Shown one piece after another: positions 6,188 through 12,119 of a stretch of 12,119 nucleotides of DNA; position 1 is the stretch's first letter, and each line of letters starts with the position of its first letter. The notes under the pieces are model-generated. The model did no database searches and was not told the DNA's origin. It saw nothing but the letters and a program-made list of their open reading frames with translations. Source of the stretch: Candidatus Methanocomedens sp. GTDB lineage: Archaea > Halobacteriota > Methanosarcinia > Methanosarcinales > Methanocomedenaceae. The stretch spans positions 1 through 12,119 of the forward strand of contig PYCK01000094.1 in assembly GCA_009649835.1 (NCBI GenBank), written 5' to 3'. A program made the translations under genes and the position numbers.

Positions 6188-8065
6188 ATGGCAAAGATTA
6201 TTGGAATTGATCTGGGAACAAGCAATTCTGGGGCTGCTGCACTTATTGGAGGCAGGCCGACAATAATTCCCAGTGCTGAAGGAACGAGTGTAGCTGGAAA
6301 GGCATTCCCGTCAGTTGTGGCTTTTACTGAAGATGGGCAAAGACTGGTAGGTGAACCTGCACGAAGACAGGCCGTTACCAATCCCGAAGGTACTGTAATG
6401 GCTATCAAGCGAAAGATGGGAACCGGGGAAAAGGTTAAGATCAAGGATAAGGAGTTTACTCCACAGGATATATCGGCTTTTATACTGCAGAAAATAAAAC
6501 AGGATGCTGAAGCTTTCCTGAGTGATACGGTAGAAAAAGCTGTCATTACTGTCCCTGCATATTTTAACGATAACCAGAGGCAGGCGACCAAGGATGCGGG
6601 AGAGATCGCAGGACTTGAAGTGGTACGGATAATCAACGAGCCCACGGCCGCATCACTGGCATATGGCCTGGATAAAAAATCCGACCAGAAGATACTGGTA
6701 TATGATTTCGGCGGTGGTACACTTGATGTTAGCCTCATGGAAGTCGGGGACGGTGTCTTCGAGGTCAAATCCACATCGGGAGATACACAGCTTGGTGGTA
6801 CTGATATGGACAATTTGCTGATCGACTATATTGCCGAAGATTTCCTGAACAAGGAGGGAATCGATCTCAGGTCTGACAAGACAGCAAACCAGCGTCTGCG
6901 GGAAGCTGCTGAGAAGGCAAAGATCGAGCTTTCCACTACAATGCAGACATCGATCAACCTACCCTTTATTACTGCTAACCAGGCAGGTCCCAAACACCTG
7001 GAGATGACACTTACCAGGTCCAAACTGGAAGAACTGGTCATGCCAATTATTGTAAAGACCCGCCAGCCCATGGAACAGGCAATTAAGGATGCGGGATTAA
7101 GCACATCTGATATTACTACTATTATTTTGGTAGGCGGGCCTACAAGGATGCCTGTGGTACAGAAGTTCGTAAGTGATATTGTCGGTAAGGAAGCCGAGCG
7201 GGGTATTGACCCGATGGAATGCGTGGCAATGGGTGCTGCTATCCAGGCTGGCGTGCTGGAAGGTGAGGTCAAGGATGTGCTGCTGCTGGATGTTACACCT
7301 TTGTCCCTTGGTATTGAGACCCTTGGTAGTGTGTCAACGAAGCTAATCGAGCGTAACACCACTATACCAACCAAGAAAAGCCAGATTTTCAGCACGGCTG
7401 CCGATAGCCAGCCGTCTGTGGACATCCATGTGCTTCAGGGCGAGCGTGCCATGGCCCACGATAACACCACACTGGGACAGTTCACGCTGGTTGGTATTCC
7501 ACCGGCACCCAGGGGTATTCCCCAGATCGAAGTAACCTTTGATATCGATGCCAACGGCATCATTCATGTAACAGCCAAGGACCTTGGTACCAATAAGGAG
7601 CAGAAGATCACAATCACGGCACCGCATAAACTTTCGGATGACGAGATCAAGTCAAAGGTCAACGATGCCGAACAGTATGAAGAGGCTGACAGAAAAGCAA
7701 AGGAACTTATCGAGCTTAAGAACCAGGCCGATACACTGGTATATACTACGGAAAAAGCCCTGTCCGATCTTGGTGATAAGGTCACTGAAGACCAGCGCAA
7801 GTCTGTCACCGAAAAGATCGAGAAGACCAGGGAGTCCATCGGTACGGATGATAAGGACCAGATACAGTCTGCCATTGATGATCTGACCAAGGAGATGCAG
7901 GCCGTTAGCACCATGATATATGAACAGGCTGCCCAGGAACAGCAGGCGGCTGGTGAAGCGGGGGCCGAAGCCGGGACCGAAGCCGAAGCCGGGACCGATG
8001 AAGCTACTGACGAAAATGTAGTGGATGCCGAATATGAAGTAGTGGACGAGGAAAAGGATAACTGA
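6188..8065 (+). CDS. dnaK: DnaK, Hsp70 chaperone
   Basis: ATP-dependent chaperone that binds exposed hydrophobic segments with DnaJ and GrpE. The 625 residues show the ATPase domain (IIGIDLGTSNS at 4-14, DFGGGTLDVSLME at 173-185, ILVGGPTRMP at 313-322), the interdomain linker DVLLLDVTPLSLGIE at 363-377, the substrate-binding domain, a helical lid and an acidic tail ending EVVDEEKDN. The linker lies about 22 residues earlier than in E. coli, consistent with absence of the insertion typical of Gram-negative DnaK, as expected for archaeal and Gram-positive forms. An 18-bp tandem repeat (about 7964-7998) codes AEAGTE/AEAGTD in the tail. A very good GAGGTGA lies six bases before the ATG. The stop codon is inside a terminator-like hairpin. 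Confidence 0.98.
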   Translation: MAKIIGIDLGTSNSGAAALIGGRPTIIPSAEGTSVAGKAFPSVVAFTEDGQRLVGEPARRQAVTNPEGTVMAIKRKMGTGEKVKIKDKEFTPQDISAFILQKIKQDAEAFLSDTVEKAVITVPAYFNDNQRQATKDAGEIAGLEVVRIINEPTAASLAYGLDKKSDQKILVYDFGGGTLDVSLMEVGDGVFEVKSTSGDTQLGGTDMDNLLIDYIAEDFLNKEGIDLRSDKTANQRLREAAEKAKIELSTTMQTSINLPFITANQAGPKHLEMTLTRSKLEELVMPIIVKTRQPMEQAIKDAGLSTSDITTIILVGGPTRMPVVQKFVSDIVGKEAERGIDPMECVAMGAAIQAGVLEGEVKDVLLLDVTPLSLGIETLGSVSTKLIERNTTIPTKKSQIFSTAADSQPSVDIHVLQGERAMAHDNTTLGQFTLVGIPPAPRGIPQIEVTFDIDANGIIHVTAKDLGTNKEQKITITAPHKLSDDEIKSKVNDAEQYEEADRKAKELIELKNQADTLVYTTEKALSDLGDKVTEDQRKSVTEKIEKTRESIGTDDKDQIQSAIDDLTKEMQAVSTMIYEQAAQEQQAAGEAGAEAGTEAEAGTDEATDENVVDAEYEVVDEEKDN

Positions 8066-8086
8066 TCCTTTTCCTTAACTTTTTTT
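8049..8086 (+). terminator. Hairpin plus T-run across the dnaK stop codon
   Basis: AGGAAAAGGAT (8049-8059) and ATCCTTTTCCT (8065-8075) form a perfect 11-bp stem with a 5-base loop that includes the dnaK TGA (8063-8065). A run of seven T (8080-8086) follows four bases later. This has the layout of an intrinsic terminator; archaeal RNA polymerase can stop at T-runs alone. It would reduce transcription into dnaJ, or mark an RNA processing site between the two messages. Confidence 0.65.
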
Positions 8087-8103
8087 ATTAATTACACTGA
8101 ATA

Positions 8104-9261
8104 ATGGCTGATAAGCGCGATTACTATGAAATTCTGGGCGTTAATAAGGACGTCAAAGAAGATGAACTGAAAAAAGCCTACAGGAAACTGGCATTAAAGT
8201 ACCATCCTGACCGCAATAAAGAGGCTGGTGCTGAAGAGACGTTCAAGGAGATCAGCGAAGCCTACGCAGTGCTTAGCGACCAGGAGAAACGTACCAAGTA
8301 CGACCAGTTCGGGCATGCTGGTGTGGACGGACGCTGGAGCCAGGAAGATATCTTCAGGGGTGCGAACTTCGAAGACATGTTTGGGGGTTCCGGTGGCGGT
8401 GGTTTCGGGGATAGTATATTTGATATTATTTTTGGCGGCAGGGGTCGCAGACGCGGTGGTCCCCAGAGGGGGTCTGACCTCAGATATAGTATGACCATAT
8501 CCTTTGAGGATGCGTTCCACGGAATGGAGCAAAAGATAAGTATACCCAGGACTGAGAACTGTAGCGTATGCAAGGGGAGCGGCGCAAAACCAGGTACCGA
8601 AGCCAAGACCTGCGGTACATGCAGGGGGAGCGGCCAGACCACCAGTGCACAGAATACGCCTTTCGGGCAGTTCATGACCACAAGTACCTGTCCCACATGC
8701 AGGGGCAGGGGTAAGGTGGTCGATGTTCCATGTACTAAATGTCATGGCAGCGGCAGGGTACAGAAGAAGCGGAAGATCAAGATTAAAGTGCCTGCCGGTA
8801 TTGAAAGTAATTCGAGGATGAGGGTGGGTGGTGAAGGTGAGCATGGAACTGCTGGCGGGCCGCCTGGTGACCTTTTCGTTGATATTTATGTGAAGCCGCA
8901 TAAGACTTTTAAGCGCGTGGGGGACGATATACTTGTAGAGAATGATATCAGTTTTACCCAGGCTGCTTTGGGTGATGAGATTATAGTGTCTACAGTGGAT
9001 GAGAAGGTGAAGCTAAAGGTTCCTGCCGGGACTCAAACATGGGCTACTTTCAGGGTGAGGGGTAAGGGTATGCCCTATATGCACGGGCACGGGCAGGGGG
9101 ACCTGCATGTGAGGATGAATGTAAAAGTGCCTAAAAAGTTATCCTTAAAGCAGAAGGAGGTTTTGCGGGAGTTTGCCAGGCTTAGTGGGGAGAAGCCTGC
9201 AAAGGAGAATGAGAAGGGACTGTTCGAGAAGGTTGTTGACGGGGTGAAGGAGAAGATTTAG
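8104..9261 (+). CDS. dnaJ: DnaJ, Hsp40 co-chaperone (type I)
   Basis: Delivers unfolded substrates to DnaK and stimulates its ATPase. All type I domains are present in 385 residues: J domain with HPD at 34-36, a Gly/Phe-rich region (about 93-112), a zinc domain with four CxxCxGxG repeats (Cys 153/156, 170/173, 196/199 and 210/213), and the C-terminal substrate-binding domains. Start: MADKRDYYEILGV is the normal N-terminus. Unlike grpE and dnaK, no Shine-Dalgarno sequence precedes the ATG; the upstream 38 bases hold the hairpin and T-run after dnaK. Thus dnaJ may be read from a leaderless or processed mRNA, or at a reduced level. It is the last gene of the chaperone run and converges on panE. 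Confidence 0.97.
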   Translation: MADKRDYYEILGVNKDVKEDELKKAYRKLALKYHPDRNKEAGAEETFKEISEAYAVLSDQEKRTKYDQFGHAGVDGRWSQEDIFRGANFEDMFGGSGGGGFGDSIFDIIFGGRGRRRGGPQRGSDLRYSMTISFEDAFHGMEQKISIPRTENCSVCKGSGAKPGTEAKTCGTCRGSGQTTSAQNTPFGQFMTTSTCPTCRGRGKVVDVPCTKCHGSGRVQKKRKIKIKVPAGIESNSRMRVGGEGEHGTAGGPPGDLFVDIYVKPHKTFKRVGDDILVENDISFTQAALGDEIIVSTVDEKVKLKVPAGTQTWATFRVRGKGMPYMHGHGQGDLHVRMNVKVPKKLSLKQKEVLREFARLSGEKPAKENEKGLFEKVVDGVKEKI

Positions 9262-9324
9262 GGTGGGGATTATCCTTACCAATAACGCAACAAGACTATA
9301 TTTTTTTTACTTACCATAAAAAAG
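9262..9324. terminator. Convergent intergenic region with T-runs on both strands
   Basis: The 63-bp gap between dnaJ and panE has eight T on the plus strand (9301-9308), suited to ending dnaJ transcription, and six A (9318-9323), which is a T6 run on the minus strand directly after the panE stop. No strong hairpin is seen. T-runs are adequate termination signals in archaea. Confidence 0.5.
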
Positions 9325-10278
9325 TCAATTTTTCCCAGCCTTCAATCCCTCTTTAGCCTTCACTATCCGCACCAGCGCAGTATTATTGGGCGTTTCAATC
9401 CCGTACTCTTCTCCCAACCGCACAACTGCCCCATTGATAAAATCAATCTCGGTCCTCTTCCCCCGCAATATATCCTGAAGCATCGACGACCTATGCTCCC
9501 TTGTGGGAGGAAGCTTTTGGTCCCACAGAATCTTAAGATACTCCTCAGGCGACTCCAGCCCCAGGTCAACTCCACAGGCACCAGCCACCTGGAATGCTTC
9601 TGATATCATCTTTTCAATGAGCCACCTGGTATCGGGATTGTCCGCAATATCGCCATAAGGGACCTCCAGTAAAGCTGACAGCGGGTTTAACGCAATACTG
9701 TACAGTGCCTTGTGCCAGATATCCCGCATGGTATTAGCCGATGTCTTAGTAGGGATACCAGCATCATCCAGCATCCTGGCAATGGCCTCCACTCTTGGTG
9801 TGGGTGGTTGGTCCATTTCACCCACAAGGGTTTCTGATGCAATGGCCGTCACTTCCACTCTGCCTGGTTCAGGGATAATAGCCCCGAATATCGCCATCGC
9901 CCCAATTGTTCTGTCCCTGCCTGCTATACCTGCCAGGGTCTCCACATTGCCCAGCCCGTTCTGCATGGAGACCACCATAGTGTCAGGCCCCACCATGGAC
10001 AGCGCATCCCTGGCTGACGTGGCTGTATCAAAAGACTTGACAGTCAGGAACACGAGATCCATATACTTGTGAGGCGGCGATGTCACAGCATCAAGGTTAA
10101 GTACTGTATGCCTGCCCCAGATCCCACTGATATGCAGGCCGCTTTGGGAAATGGCATCCATGTGGGACTTACGCCCGACAAGTGTCACCCCGTGGCCCTG
10201 CCTTGCAAGCATGCCGCCAATGACAGAACCTATAGCCCCTGCACCCATTATGGCGATGCTCATCTTCCCGGAGTCCAT
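9325..10278 (-). CDS. panE: 2-dehydropantoate 2-reductase (ketopantoate reductase)
   Basis: NADPH-dependent reduction of ketopantoate to pantoate on the coenzyme A pathway. The 317 residues show the Rossmann motif IMGAGAIGSVIG (GxGxxG at 12-17), SMQNGLGN at 104-111, the catalytic lysine K190 in RDIWHKALYSIALNPLSALL, and the C-terminal helical domain with SSMLQDILRGKRTEIDFINGA near 264-284 (E277 is a likely active-site residue). The start is uncertain. ATG 10278 suits a leaderless message from the TATA-like box at 10302-10310. ATG 10263 (codon 6) gives the usual family N-terminus MSIAIMGAGAIG and forms an ATGA overlap with the end of an ORF now broken by the IS. Neither has a clear ribosome binding site. 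Other members of the ApbA/PanE family with different substrates exist, so substrate is probable rather than certain. Confidence 0.88.
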   Translation of the reverse strand: MDSGKMSIAIMGAGAIGSVIGGMLARQGHGVTLVGRKSHMDAISQSGLHISGIWGRHTVLNLDAVTSPPHKYMDLVFLTVKSFDTATSARDALSMVGPDTMVVSMQNGLGNVETLAGIAGRDRTIGAMAIFGAIIPEPGRVEVTAIASETLVGEMDQPPTPRVEAIARMLDDAGIPTKTSANTMRDIWHKALYSIALNPLSALLEVPYGDIADNPDTRWLIEKMISEAFQVAGACGVDLGLESPEEYLKILWDQKLPPTREHRSSMLQDILRGKRTEIDFINGAVVRLGEEYGIETPNNTALVRIVKAKEGLKAGKN

Positions 10279-10307
10279 GCAGGTACATAGGGCTGGAGCT
10301 CATTAAA
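10261..10307 (-). pseudogene. Distal half of the small ORF cut by the IS
   Basis: On the minus strand, from the IS edge, 15 open codons (F N E L Q P Y V P A W T P G R) end in TGA at 10262-10260, which overlaps the second ATG of panE as ATGA. Joined directly to the 18 codons at 11910-11857 on the other side of the IS, the frame stays open, for a product of 33 residues. It now lacks a start. The composition matches no family I know; the ATGA overlap is the main reason to take it seriously. Confidence 0.35.
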
Positions 10308-10310
10308 TAA
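10302..10310 (-). promoter_or_regulatory. Hybrid TATA box at the IS end, upstream of panE
   Basis: On the minus strand TTATTTAAT spans the IS border: the first three bases (10310-10308) belong to the element's terminal repeat and the other six to host DNA. Its centre is about 28 bases from ATG 10278, so transcription would begin at or very near that codon, giving an essentially leaderless panE message. This is inferred from sequence and spacing only. Confidence 0.45.
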
Positions 10311-10336
10311 CCTTAACTCTGCTTTTTAGGGAATAT
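10308..10336. repeat. Left terminal inverted repeat of the IS
   Basis: Reads TAACCTTAACTC, a short variable middle, then TAGGGAATAT inward. The transposase stop codon (10315-10313) lies within it, so the coding region reaches almost to the element's edge. Confidence 0.85.
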
Positions 10337-11743
10337 ATCAAGTCCAAGTTTTTCATCCAACTCTCGTACCTTCTTTGGCACTTCAGTAATCAAACCTCCC
10401 TCCTTCAAATCAATGTGGTATACTCTACCATACTTGTGCAATAGATCAATCGGTGTAATCTTGCGATTCAACCCAACCTTCTTCAATAGATTCTCTATTG
10501 TGCAATGCATGTAAAGAGAAATAAATGAAACAAAGACGTGTCCAAATACGCTCTCATCACTTTGCAGATACAATTTATCGGCATCAAGAACAGTCTTGTA
10601 CGTATCGAACATCTTCTCAACAGATTCTCTTTTTTTTAATAGCTCAAATACCTCATATTCCTCAACGTCCAAGTTGGACACAATCAGAATTTGTCCAGAT
10701 CGTTTCATCCTTTCGTTGAGTTGCTTCTTGTCGATCTTTCCTTCATCCAGCTTCTTATGCAGCATTTTCTGCTCCTCAAGCTTCAGATCTTGATCATCAA
10801 AAAGATAAAGGGTATAGTTATCGAACTTCTTATTCCCACACCTAATCAAGCGTTTATGATACGTGAAATGCTTATTTAGATGAATGCGGTTTTTATAGTA
10901 TTTACTATTCCTTTTTGTGGGAAGTATGTAAGACATCTTCTTTTTTTCAAGAAATTTCATTGTACCATCGGAAAAGAAACCACGGTCTAGAATCAAGGTT
11001 TTCCCTTTTGTATCAATCTCTTTGATTGAGTTATACAGCGTGGCTATGTCCTTTACACTTCCTGGAATGGATCGTATCATTACCGGTAAACCGGTATCAG
11101 CACTGCACAGAAGTGCAAGATTTATTTGCGGCACATGCAAATGGTTCTTATTATACCCTTTCTCTGCTTGAGCTATGCTCATGGAACGTGAGAACATGGA
11201 ACTCAAGTCATAAACCAGTTGATTGCTTTGATCAACTAGTTTATTGAATATTACATTTTGACCAACACGGTTCATACCTATGCTATGTAATACTTTGGAG
11301 AGATTTTTTGGATTCAGTTGAGGGTCGATGTGCTCGACATTGTAGAGTTTCTCCCATGATTCTTTTGCACGTTTCATGGGCACGTATCCATTGATACGAA
11401 CCATTGCAAGTGAATAAATTTCTTCCCAACAATCTGGAAATGCATCTATCAATAATGGTTTGAGTGTTTTCATCAACTCATGTAGTACCATTGAGTTTCC
11501 ATATTCTGTAACATTTCTTATATCGGATGAATTGAGTTTTTTTCGCTTTCTTGATTCGATTAATCCATCATCTTTGTCGAGTTTACCAATGTATTTTGAG
11601 GTTTTTCTTGGCTTTTTGAGTTCCTTATCCCAGTAGGTTGTTGAGTGGTATACATAGTGATTTTTTCCTATTACTTTTATTTCAAGGCACTTTGTGCCTT
11701 GTTCTCTCTGCTTTTCTAACCAATTCTTTGCCCATTTATCCAT
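10313..11743 (-). CDS. DDE transposase of the IS4/IS1634 group
   Basis: Cut-and-paste transposase of 476 residues, apparently intact. The catalytic triad can be proposed as D179 (LVYDLSSMFS), D253 (TLILDRGFFS) and E376, with R372, E376 and K383 forming the R-x3-E-x6-K part of the IS4-type signature (KKRESVEKMFDTYK). Between D253 and E376 is the large insertion usual in this superfamily. The N-terminal 80 residues are basic and should bind the terminal repeats. The stop lies inside the left terminal repeat. A TATA-like TTTATATATTTC about 27 bases before the ATG and no Shine-Dalgarno site suggest a leaderless transcript. The exact IS family needs comparison with a reference set; IS1634-like is my best reading. 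Confidence 0.92.
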   Translation of the reverse strand: MDKWAKNWLEKQREQGTKCLEIKVIGKNHYVYHSTTYWDKELKKPRKTSKYIGKLDKDDGLIESRKRKKLNSSDIRNVTEYGNSMVLHELMKTLKPLLIDAFPDCWEEIYSLAMVRINGYVPMKRAKESWEKLYNVEHIDPQLNPKNLSKVLHSIGMNRVGQNVIFNKLVDQSNQLVYDLSSMFSRSMSIAQAEKGYNKNHLHVPQINLALLCSADTGLPVMIRSIPGSVKDIATLYNSIKEIDTKGKTLILDRGFFSDGTMKFLEKKKMSYILPTKRNSKYYKNRIHLNKHFTYHKRLIRCGNKKFDNYTLYLFDDQDLKLEEQKMLHKKLDEGKIDKKQLNERMKRSGQILIVSNLDVEEYEVFELLKKRESVEKMFDTYKTVLDADKLYLQSDESVFGHVFVSFISLYMHCTIENLLKKVGLNRKITPIDLLHKYGRVYHIDLKEGGLITEVPKKVRELDEKLGLDIFPKKQS

Positions 11744-11762
11744 ATTCGGTAATTAGGGAATA

Positions 11763-11776
11763 GAAATATATAAAAG
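11763..11776 (-). promoter_or_regulatory. Transposase promoter (TATA box)
   Basis: Minus-strand CTTTTATATATTTC is centred about 27 bases upstream of the transposase ATG (11743), the archaeal distance from TATA box to transcription start, implying a leaderless mRNA. Confidence 0.5.
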
Positions 11777-11826
11777 TATCGAAATAATCGAGTGGAAGCG
11801 AAAACAAATTAAAAAATTAAGATAAG

Positions 11827-11856
11827 ATATTCCCTATTTCGGCGGAGTTAAGGTTA
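11827..11856. repeat. Right terminal inverted repeat of the IS
   Basis: On the minus strand this end reads TAACCTTAACTC, then a middle one base longer than the left copy, then TAGGGAATAT. The first TAA inward supplies a stop codon in frame with the broken host ORF upstream. Confidence 0.85.
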
Positions 11857-11910
11857 GTAGTATATCTGGTACTGCGTATGCATACATTTGGACGATTCTT
11901 CTTCTTTCAT
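11857..11910 (-). pseudogene. Proximal half of a small ORF truncated by the IS
   Basis: On the minus strand ATG (11910-11908) opens 18 codons, MKEEESSKCMHTQYQIYY, and the next codon, TAA, is the first triplet of the IS. It has its own AGGTGG ribosome binding site (11926-11921, ten bases before the ATG) and a TATA-like box at 11965-11973. Removing the IS joins it in frame to 15 codons ending in the ATGA overlap with panE. It was therefore probably a small leader gene translated before panE. The function is unknown, and because no target duplication is visible the exact join is not certain. Confidence 0.4.
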
Positions 11911-11964
11911 GCTTTTATTACCACCTTTCTAAGTCACTATATCCCTAACTTAATTACCGTAGGT

Positions 11965-11973
11965 CTATATACA
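11965..11973 (-). promoter_or_regulatory. Probable original promoter of the panE leader operon
   Basis: Minus-strand TGTATATAG is a good TATA box. A start about 25 bases on, near 11943, would give a leader of about 33 nt containing AGGTGG (11926-11921) before the ATG at 11910. With the IS in place this promoter now faces the element rather than panE. Confidence 0.45.
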
Positions 11974-12004
11974 ATACCTACCATCCGTTTTTCCATCTCG
12001 TTTG

Positions 12005-12119
12005 TTAATATAGATTTGCATATTCCTTCCTTACTATGCCCTGAAACCCACATAAATATAATGCTTCCTGAACAACTTCAGAAAGCATCCCACAATCAAA
12101 CCACCAACACCCAATTAAA
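12005..12119 (-). other. Open frame entering from the right edge, unidentified
   Basis: One minus-strand frame is open from the window edge to TAA at 12007-12005 (37 codons, including MLSEVVQEALYLCGF and ending KEYANLY). I recognise no family, and other frames nearby are broken by stops. It may be the end of a real gene, a remnant, or chance. It contains the hairpin at 12061-12088. The rest of 11911-12004 holds only the promoter and ribosome binding site described separately. Confidence 0.18.
12061..12088. other. 12-bp hairpin with one mismatch
   Basis: ATGCTTCCTGAA (12061-12072) pairs with TTCAGAAAGCAT (12077-12088), with one mismatch and a 4-base loop. No T-run follows directly on either strand, although AT-rich sequence lies just to the left (12050-12060), which would be downstream for a minus-strand message. 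It may be a weak 3'-end structure for a gene beyond the window edge. Confidence 0.4.

Larger units (their letters stand above)
10308..11856 (-). mobile_element. Complete IS4-superfamily insertion sequence (IS1634-like)
   Basis: A 1549-bp element bounded by imperfect terminal inverted repeats: 10308-10336 and 11827-11856 both begin, reading inward, with TAACCTTAACTC and end with TAGGGAATAT, with a short variable middle that differs by one base in length. It holds a single intact transposase. A third copy of TAGGGAATA lies inside the right end at 11754-11762, perhaps a second transposase contact. I find no direct target repeat at the borders, so either the ends differ slightly from my call or one flank has changed since insertion. 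Base composition is visibly more A+T rich than the neighbouring genes, as expected for acquired DNA. Confidence 0.88.

Noticed and set aside
6094..6813. Minus-strand open frame of 239 codons opposite dnaK
   Set aside because: It is rich in Ser, Pro and Ile without domain motifs and is the antisense shadow of the well-supported DnaK ATPase domain.
8194..8901. Long antisense frame over dnaJ
   Set aside because: The opposite strand codes the J domain and zinc repeats; the antisense frame has no recognisable features and no ribosome site.
10525..11247. Short plus-strand frames within the IS
   Set aside because: They are antisense to the intact transposase, lack ribosome sites and show no family features.

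Overview
The window looks like a chromosomal segment of a Euryarchaeon, most likely of the Methanosarcinales / ANME-2 kind; that placement is inference from gene content, not from a search. Archaeal marks are a stand-alone Dph2, an archaeal-type Hpt, a group II chaperonin (thermosome), a ubiquitin-like small protein ending in Gly-Gly, TATA-type promoters and TTG starts. A bacterial-type GrpE-DnaK-DnaJ set, as found in mesophilic methanogens by old lateral transfer, sits beside the thermosome.

Layout. 1-148 is AT-rich with a long perfect palindrome and a shorter related one. 149-457 is a gene graveyard: an internal scrap of an old-yellow-enzyme-type oxidoreductase runs into the 3' end of a PEBP/YbhB-type gene carrying two compensating frameshifts. 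588-2560 (+) holds hpt, dph2, an unnoticed 46-aa basic protein and a MoaD/ThiS/SAMP-like protein, closely spaced. 2561-3556 (-) holds a DUF2953 membrane-anchored protein and a GerW/YtfJ protein, a pairing also known from Firmicutes. A 292-bp divergent intergenic region then leads to thermosome, grpE, dnaK and dnaJ (+, 3849-9261). The two divergent promoters each have a TATA-like hexamer abutting the same 10-mer, AGAAGTACAA. A terminator-like hairpin plus T-run lies across the dnaK stop codon, before dnaJ.

9325-10278 (-) is panE, convergent with dnaJ. Directly upstream of it is a full-length IS4-superfamily insertion sequence (10308-11856) with one intact 476-aa DDE transposase and about 29-bp imperfect terminal inverted repeats. 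Outside its right end are a promoter, a ribosome binding site and 18 codons of a small minus-strand ORF that stops at the IS edge. Joined to the other flank, the frame stays open to a TGA that overlaps an ATG of panE (ATGA). The element therefore seems to have cut a short leader gene from panE, and its end plus host DNA forms a new TATA box about 26 bp upstream of the panE ATG.

How the genes work together: thermosome, GrpE, DnaK and DnaJ are the cell's protein-folding machinery, apparently run from one heat-shock-type promoter. Hpt (purine salvage), Dph2 (EF-2 modification) and the ubiquitin-like protein (sulfur transfer or protein tagging) form a housekeeping cluster. PanE serves coenzyme A synthesis. 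No RNA genes or CRISPR arrays were seen.
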